In this document: positions 46,854-50,762 of the stretch, one piece after another
How positions within the stretch are numbered: position 1 is the first letter of the stretch
Layout of the letters: every line of letters begins with the position of its first letter
Assembly (NCBI GenBank): GCA_944320665.1
Contig: CALUII010000008.1
Location: forward strand, 1-50,762
Direction of reading: 5' to 3'
DNA: 50,762 nucleotides
From: an uncultured Alistipes sp.
Lineage (GTDB): Bacteria > Bacteroidota > Bacteroidia > Bacteroidales > Rikenellaceae
Notes under the pieces: generated by a model
Told to the model about the DNA's origin: nothing
Database searches by the model: none
The model's input: the letters and a program-made list of their open reading frames with translations, nothing else
Position numbers and translations under genes: made by a program

Positions 46854-47531
46854 ATGACCCTGCGCGACCAACTCTTTGCCCTGGCCGATCCGACCTACCG
46901 GGACTTCACCCGCCCGCTCATTCCGGGTGTGGAACACCTGATCGGTGTCCGTGTACCGCAACTGCGGCGCCTGGCCCGCGAGATAGCACGCAGCGCCACT
47001 TGGCGCACGTGGCTCGACGGCGCCCAATCCCTCTACCTCGAAGAGCGCATCGTACAGGGATTGGTCATCGGTTATGCCCGCTGTGCTCCCGACGAAAAGC
47101 TGCACCTCCTGAAGCGCTTTCTGCCGCTGATCGACAACTGGGCCGTCTGCGACATCTGCTGCTGGCACCTGCACAACGACGAACGGCAACCGATGTGGGA
47201 GTTCCTACAGCCCCGCTTTGCCTCGCAACAGGAGTACGAGTTTCGGTTTGCCGTGGTGATGTCGCTCGGCAACTTCGTCGACGAGGAACACCTCGATACG
47301 CTGCTCATGCACCTCGACTCCGCACGCCTCGAAGGCTATTACGCCCGCATGGGGGTCGCCTGGGCCCTGTCGGTCTGCTACGTAAAATTTCCCGAGCGGA
47401 CCGAGGCCTATCTCCACGGCTCGGCACTCGACGACTGGACCTACAACAAGGCCCTGCAGAAAATCATCGAGTCGAACCGCGTCGATGCCGCCACGAAACA
47501 GCACATCCGGACGCTGAAGCGCCGCCGCTGA
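46854..47531 (+). CDS. AlkD-like DNA alkylation repair protein (HEAT repeats)
   Basis: 225 residues, all helical, resembling the AlkC/AlkD DNA glycosylase family, which removes positively charged alkylated bases. Typical places are GVRVPQLRRLAREIA near residue 30, the LPLIDNWAVCDICCWHL segment (with the Asp-Trp pair seen in AlkD-type active sites) and RMGVAWALSVCYVKFPE. The start at 46854 (MTLRDQLFAL) is preferred to one 13 codons upstream because the upstream residues are leader. Confidence 0.8.
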   Translation: MTLRDQLFALADPTYRDFTRPLIPGVEHLIGVRVPQLRRLAREIARSATWRTWLDGAQSLYLEERIVQGLVIGYARCAPDEKLHLLKRFLPLIDNWAVCDICCWHLHNDERQPMWEFLQPRFASQQEYEFRFAVVMSLGNFVDEEHLDTLLMHLDSARLEGYYARMGVAWALSVCYVKFPERTEAYLHGSALDDWTYNKALQKIIESNRVDAATKQHIRTLKRRR

Positions 47532-47675
47532 GGGCCCCCGACCCGCACGGCCTGCGACCCTCCGGTCCGATGACGTCCCCCGCCCCCTTCGCAGCACACG
47601 CCACGGACGGGTGCATGAGCCTGCCCTCCGGGACAAAAAACGGTAAAACGGCGCAGCAATTCCTGCGGATTTTCG

Positions 47676-47683
47676 TATCTTTG
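47676..47683 (+). promoter_or_regulatory. -7 element TATCTTTG before the glycosyltransferase gene
   Basis: Perfect TAnnTTTG, 9 nt before the ATG at 47693, giving a predicted leader of about 2-5 nt. Confidence 0.5.
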
Positions 47684-47692
47684 CTCGTAGTT

Positions 47693-48442
47693 ATGCGCAA
47701 GCTTGTCATCATACCCACCTACAACGAACGCGAAAACATCGAGGCGATGATCGCCCATGTCCTTTCGCTCGACCACGAGAGTTTCGATCTGCTCGTGATC
47801 GACGACGGATCGCCCGACGGAACAGCCGATCTGGTCCGCAAACACCAGTCCGCCTATCCCGACGGGCGGCTCCATCTGATCGAACGCAGCGGCAAACTGG
47901 GACTGGGAACCGCCTATCTCACGGGATTCCGCTGGGGTCTCGAACACGACTACGACCTGCTGTTCGAGATGGATTGCGACTTCTCGCACCACCCCGACGA
48001 CCTGATGCGCCTGGCGGCCGAGACCGAACGGGGTGCAGATGTCGTGGTGGGGTCGCGCTACATCCGCGGCGGGCACGTGGTCAACTGGCCCATGTCGCGA
48101 CTGATGATCTCCTACGGCGCTTCGCTCTACGTGCGCCTGGCCACGTGGATGCCCGTGCACGACGCCACGGCCGGATTCGTCTGCTACACACGGAGAGCGC
48201 TCGAGACGATCGACCTCGATGCCGTGCAGATGCGGGGCTATGGCTTTCAGATCGAGATGAAATACACGGCCTGGCGCCTCGGACTGAAGATCCGCGAAGT
48301 GCCGATCACCTTCACCGAGCGCGAACGCGGCGTCTCGAAGATGAGCAGCAGCATCTTTGGCGAGGCCTTCTTCGGCGTGCTGCGGCTGCCGTTTCGCCGC
48401 TTCCGACCGCACGTCCCCTCATCGACAAACCATTCTCTCTAA
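47693..48442 (+). CDS. Polyprenol monophosphomannose synthase-like glycosyltransferase (GT2)
   Basis: 249 residues. GT-A fold with KLVIIPTYNERENIE at the N-terminus, VIDDGSPDGTADLV, the metal-binding EMDCDFSHHPDDL, and VVGSRYIRGG. GYGFQIEMKYTAWRLG and VPITFTERERGVSKM match dolichol/polyprenol-phosphate mannose synthases. There is no C-terminal membrane domain, as in soluble Dpm1. It probably makes a lipid-linked sugar for envelope glycosylation, possibly the O-glycosylation known in Bacteroidetes; that link is inference. The cyclophilin gene starts 9 bp after its stop. Confidence 0.85.
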   Translation: MRKLVIIPTYNERENIEAMIAHVLSLDHESFDLLVIDDGSPDGTADLVRKHQSAYPDGRLHLIERSGKLGLGTAYLTGFRWGLEHDYDLLFEMDCDFSHHPDDLMRLAAETERGADVVVGSRYIRGGHVVNWPMSRLMISYGASLYVRLATWMPVHDATAGFVCYTRRALETIDLDAVQMRGYGFQIEMKYTAWRLGLKIREVPITFTERERGVSKMSSSIFGEAFFGVLRLPFRRFRPHVPSSTNHSL

Positions 48443-48451
48443 AAGACAGAC

Positions 48452-48889
48452 ATGAAATACGCACTGATCTCCACCGAAAAGGGCGACATGAAGGCCGAAC
48501 TCTACGAAAAAGAGACTCCCGGCACGGTCGCCAACTTTATCGCCCTGGCCCAGAAACGTTTCTACGACGGGCTGACCTTCCATCGCGTCATTCCGGGTTT
48601 CGTCATCCAGGGGGGCTGCCCCATCGGCGACGGAACCGGCGGCCCGGGCTACACCATCCCGTGCGAGACCTCGGCACCGCGTCAATACCACGATCGCGGT
48701 GTGCTCTCGATGGCTCATCGCGGCAAGGATACGGGCGGCTCACAGTTCTTCATCTGCATGAATCGCGAAGCCACAAAGCACCTCGATGGGATCCACACCT
48801 GTTTCGGCCGCGTGGTCGAAGGCGACGACGTGATTGACGACATCCGCCCGGGAGATCTGATTCTCTCGATCCGCATCGTCGAGGAGTAA
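48452..48889 (+). CDS. Cyclophilin-type peptidyl-prolyl isomerase
   Basis: 145 residues, a minimal cytoplasmic cyclophilin with no signal peptide. Active-site segments are [15 protein letters not shown] (catalytic Arg and Phe), [19 protein letters not shown] and [10 protein letters not shown]. It catalyses cis-trans isomerisation before proline. It is probably co-transcribed with the glycosyltransferase. Confidence 0.94.
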   Translation: MKYALISTEKGDMKAELYEKETPGTVANFIALAQKRFYDGLTFHRVIPGFVIQGGCPIGDGTGGPGYTIPCETSAPRQYHDRGVLSMAHRGKDTGGSQFFICMNREATKHLDGIHTCFGRVVEGDDVIDDIRPGDLILSIRIVEE

Positions 48890-48914
48890 CCGCTCGCCAC
48901 ACCGCAACGAAATA

Positions 48915-48947
48915 CCCCCACCTGGTGACAGATACACCTGGTGGGGG
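48915..48947 (+). terminator. Intrinsic terminator after the cyclophilin gene
   Basis: CCCCCACC (48915-48922) pairs with GGTGGGGG (48940-48947); after one T-T mismatch an inner GGTG/CACC stem closes the loop ACAGATA. TTGTTGTGT follows. Confidence 0.75.
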
Positions 48948-49070
48948 TTGTTGTGTCCGCAGCAGCACCCCGGCGTTAACCGCAAAGCGCCCCATGCCTT
49001 CGCCCCGGGGAAAGAGAAGCTTCTGCCCCCACCGCTGCAACCACCGCCGGATATCGACGCCTTACAGATA

Positions 49071-49108
49071 CAGGAATCCCGCCGTGCAGATGCACGGCGG
49101 GATTCCTG
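49071..49108. terminator. Hairpin terminator at the end of the frd genes
   Basis: Perfect 17-bp stem: 49071-49087 (CAGGAATCCCGCCGTGC) with 49092-49108 and a 4-nt loop AGAT. It lies 24 bp beyond the frdB stop on the - strand. No long T run is present on either side, so it may also act as a 3' stabilising structure. Confidence 0.6.
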
Positions 49109-49132
49109 CTCATAACTGTTTGCGCACGCAGT

Positions 49133-49876
49133 TTAGTCCTCAAACTTTGCCGAGAGGAACTCGCGGTTCAGGCGGGCAATGTGCGTAATCGAGATCGACT
49201 TCGGGCACTCGGCCTGGCAGGCACCCGTGTTGGTGCAGTTACCGAAGCCCAGTTCGTCCATCTTGGCCACCATCGCCTTGGCGCGGCGGGCACCCTCGAC
49301 ACGACCCTGCGGCAGCTTCGCCAGCGACGACACGCGCGCTGCAACGAAGAGCATGGCCGAACCGTTCTTGCAGGTAGCGGCGCAGGCTCCGCAACCGATG
49401 CAGGCGGCGGCATCCATCGATTCGTCGGCATCGGCCTTCGAGATGGGGATGGCGTTGGCATCGGGCACCGAGTTCGTGCGTACCGAGATGAAACCTCCGG
49501 CCTGCAGAATCTGATCGTAGGCGCTGCGGTTCACCACAAGGTCCTTGATCACGGGGAATGCGGCCGAACGCCACGGCTCGATGGTGATCGTCTCACCGTC
49601 CTTGAACTTGCGCATGTAGATCTGGCACGTCGTGGCACCCTGGCCCGGGCCGTGGGCATAGCCGTTGATGTGCAGCGAGCACATGCCGCAGATACCCTCA
49701 CGACAGTCGTGGTCGAAAGCCACCGGCTCCTTGCCCTCGTGCACGAGGTTGTTGTTCACGATGTCGAGCATCTCGAGGAACGACGTGTCGGGCGAGATGT
49801 TGTCGACGTGATAGGTCTCGAAATGACCTTTGCTCTTAGCGTCCTTTTGACGCCATATCTTTAATGTAAATTTCAT
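49133..49876 (-). CDS. frdB: Fumarate reductase/succinate dehydrogenase iron-sulfur subunit
   Basis: Carries electrons between the flavoprotein and the membrane quinone subunit. 247 residues. [2Fe-2S] ligands in [17 protein letters not shown] plus a later Cys; [14 protein letters not shown] for [4Fe-4S] and [13 protein letters not shown] for [3Fe-4S]. In Bacteroides the homologous FrdCAB complex works mainly as a fumarate reductase during anaerobic growth. It follows the flavoprotein gene by 41 bp. Confidence 0.95.
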   Translation of the reverse strand: MKFTLKIWRQKDAKSKGHFETYHVDNISPDTSFLEMLDIVNNNLVHEGKEPVAFDHDCREGICGMCSLHINGYAHGPGQGATTCQIYMRKFKDGETITIEPWRSAAFPVIKDLVVNRSAYDQILQAGGFISVRTNSVPDANAIPISKADADESMDAAACIGCGACAATCKNGSAMLFVAARVSSLAKLPQGRVEGARRAKAMVAKMDELGFGNCTNTGACQAECPKSISITHIARLNREFLSAKFED

Positions 49877-49917
49877 GGTGTTGCAAGATTTATTAAAGTT
49901 TCAACGTCAAAATTTGC

Positions 49918-50762
49918 TTAGTCCTTGTAGTTACGCTGTGCCGGGTGGACGAACTCGAAGTTCAGCGGCTCCTTGGTCATCTCGGGCTCCTTATCCATAC
50001 CCTTGTACTCCCAAACGGCAGCATAAACGAAGTTCTCGTCATCACGCTTGGCCTCGCCCTCCTCGGTCTGGTGCTCGACGCGGAAGTGACCGCCGCACGA
50101 CTCCTCACGATGCAGGGCATCGCGGGCCATCAGTTCGCCCAGTTCGAGGAAGTCGGCCAGACGCAGGGCCTTCTCCAGTTCGACGTTGAAGTCGTCGGCC
50201 TTGCCCACAACGCGGACATCCTTCCAGAACTCCTTGCGCAGGGCCTGAATCTCGCGAATGGCCTTCTCGAGCGACTCCTTCGTACGGGCCATTCCGACGT
50301 TCTCCCACATGATGTGGCCCAACTTCTTGTGGATATCGTCCACCGACTGCTTGCCGTTGATCGACATCAGCTTGGCGATGCGCTCGCGCACGCCCTTCTC
50401 CGCCTCGTCGAAGGCCGGCGTATCGGTCTTCACCTTCGGAGCCTGGATCTTGTGCGAGAGGTAGTCGCCGATCGTATACGGCAGCACGAAGTAACCGTCG
50501 GCCAGACCCTGCATCAGGGCCGAAGCACCCAGACGGTTGGCACCGTGGTCCGAGAAGTTGGCCTCGCCGATGGCGTAGAGGCCCGGGATGGTCGTCATCA
50601 GGTTGTAGTCGACCCAGATACCACCCATCGTGTAGTGCACGGCGGGGAAGATCTGCATCGGCTGCTCGTAGGGGTTCACATCGGTAATCTCCTCGTACAT
50701 GTCGAAGAGGTTGCCGTAACGCTGCTTGATCACATCCTTGCCCAGACGCTCGATGGCGGTCT
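49918..50762 (-). CDS. frdA: Fumarate reductase/succinate dehydrogenase flavoprotein subunit, C-terminal part
   Basis: The frame is open to the end of the window, so the N-terminal part with the FAD-binding fold is missing. The visible 281 codons contain [16 protein letters not shown] (catalytic loop region), [23 protein letters not shown] (shown in part: [19 protein letters not shown]) and the C-terminal helical domain with [18 protein letters not shown]. The last residues, [13 protein letters not shown], are a typical end. Encoded directly upstream of frdB; frdC would be expected further out. Confidence 0.95.
   Translation of the reverse strand, partial: TAIERLGKDVIKQRYGNLFDMYEEITDVNPYEQPMQIFPAVHYTMGGIWVDYNLMTTIPGLYAIGEANFSDHGANRLGASALMQGLADGYFVLPYTIGDYLSHKIQAPKVKTDTPAFDEAEKGVRERIAKLMSINGKQSVDDIHKKLGHIMWENVGMARTKESLEKAIREIQALRKEFWKDVRVVGKADDFNVELEKALRLADFLELGELMARDALHREESCGGHFRVEHQTEEGEAKRDDENFVYAAVWEYKGMDKEPEMTKEPLNFEFVHPAQRNYKD

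Overview
The window is a gene-dense, GC-rich stretch of a Bacteroidetes chromosome, most likely Bacteroidales and possibly Alistipes-like (Rikenellaceae). Three things support this. Several genes have the Bacteroidetes sigma promoter (TTTG, about 20 nt, TAnnTTTG). Two lipoproteins carry acidic residues right after the lipobox cysteine. The gene set (FrdAB, a non-SusC TonB receptor, a large fused PurL) also fits. The genus is inferred from GC content and gene content and was not checked against a database. I see no rRNA, tRNA, CRISPR array, insertion sequence or prophage.

Left part (1-18841), mostly + strand: the 3' end of pepT; glutamine-dependent nadE; a surface lipoprotein with cysteine-bearing leucine-rich repeats; then on the - strand a PAP2-like membrane protein, rpoN and asnS. 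asnS diverges, through overlapping promoters, from a shortened GH2 beta-galactosidase-like secreted protein. This is followed by rlmH, a LuxR-type regulator, a TonB-dependent receptor with a small lipoprotein, and an apparent operon of nadC, an LtaS-like membrane sulfatase and a DUF2156-GNAT fusion.

Middle part (18992-43252), all - strand: a nucleotide-biosynthesis block of about 24 kb. In transcription order it reads pyrC, carA, carB, pyrK, pyrD, pyrF, a small glutaredoxin-like gene, pyrE, pyrB, purE, purK, purL, purC, purF, purM, purN, purH, purD, folD. It encodes every enzyme from bicarbonate and glutamine to UMP, and every enzyme from PRPP to IMP except PurB. FolD can supply the one-carbon units. 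The block is divided by promoter and terminator signals into at least three transcription segments (pyrC-pyrD, pyrF-pyrB, purE-folD). Each segment begins with a structured leader. The pyrC leader combines a long-range stem, a 35-codon ORF and an intrinsic terminator. The purE leader has two hairpins with the same loop and a terminator-like hairpin. The pyrF leader is a large hairpin followed by a T-rich tract. PyrB carries a C-terminal Cys4 tail that resembles the zinc domain of the regulatory chain PyrI, without the allosteric domain.

Right part (43720-50762): zupT-type metal transporter converging on mutY; two small GNAT proteins; an AlkD-like HEAT-repeat protein; a dolichol-phosphate-mannose-synthase-like glycosyltransferase followed by a cyclophilin; and on the - strand frdB and the C-terminal part of frdA. 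Several genes (nadC, mutY, the glycosyltransferase, rpoN) have a -7 element only 4-10 nt before the start codon, which suggests leaderless or nearly leaderless mRNAs.
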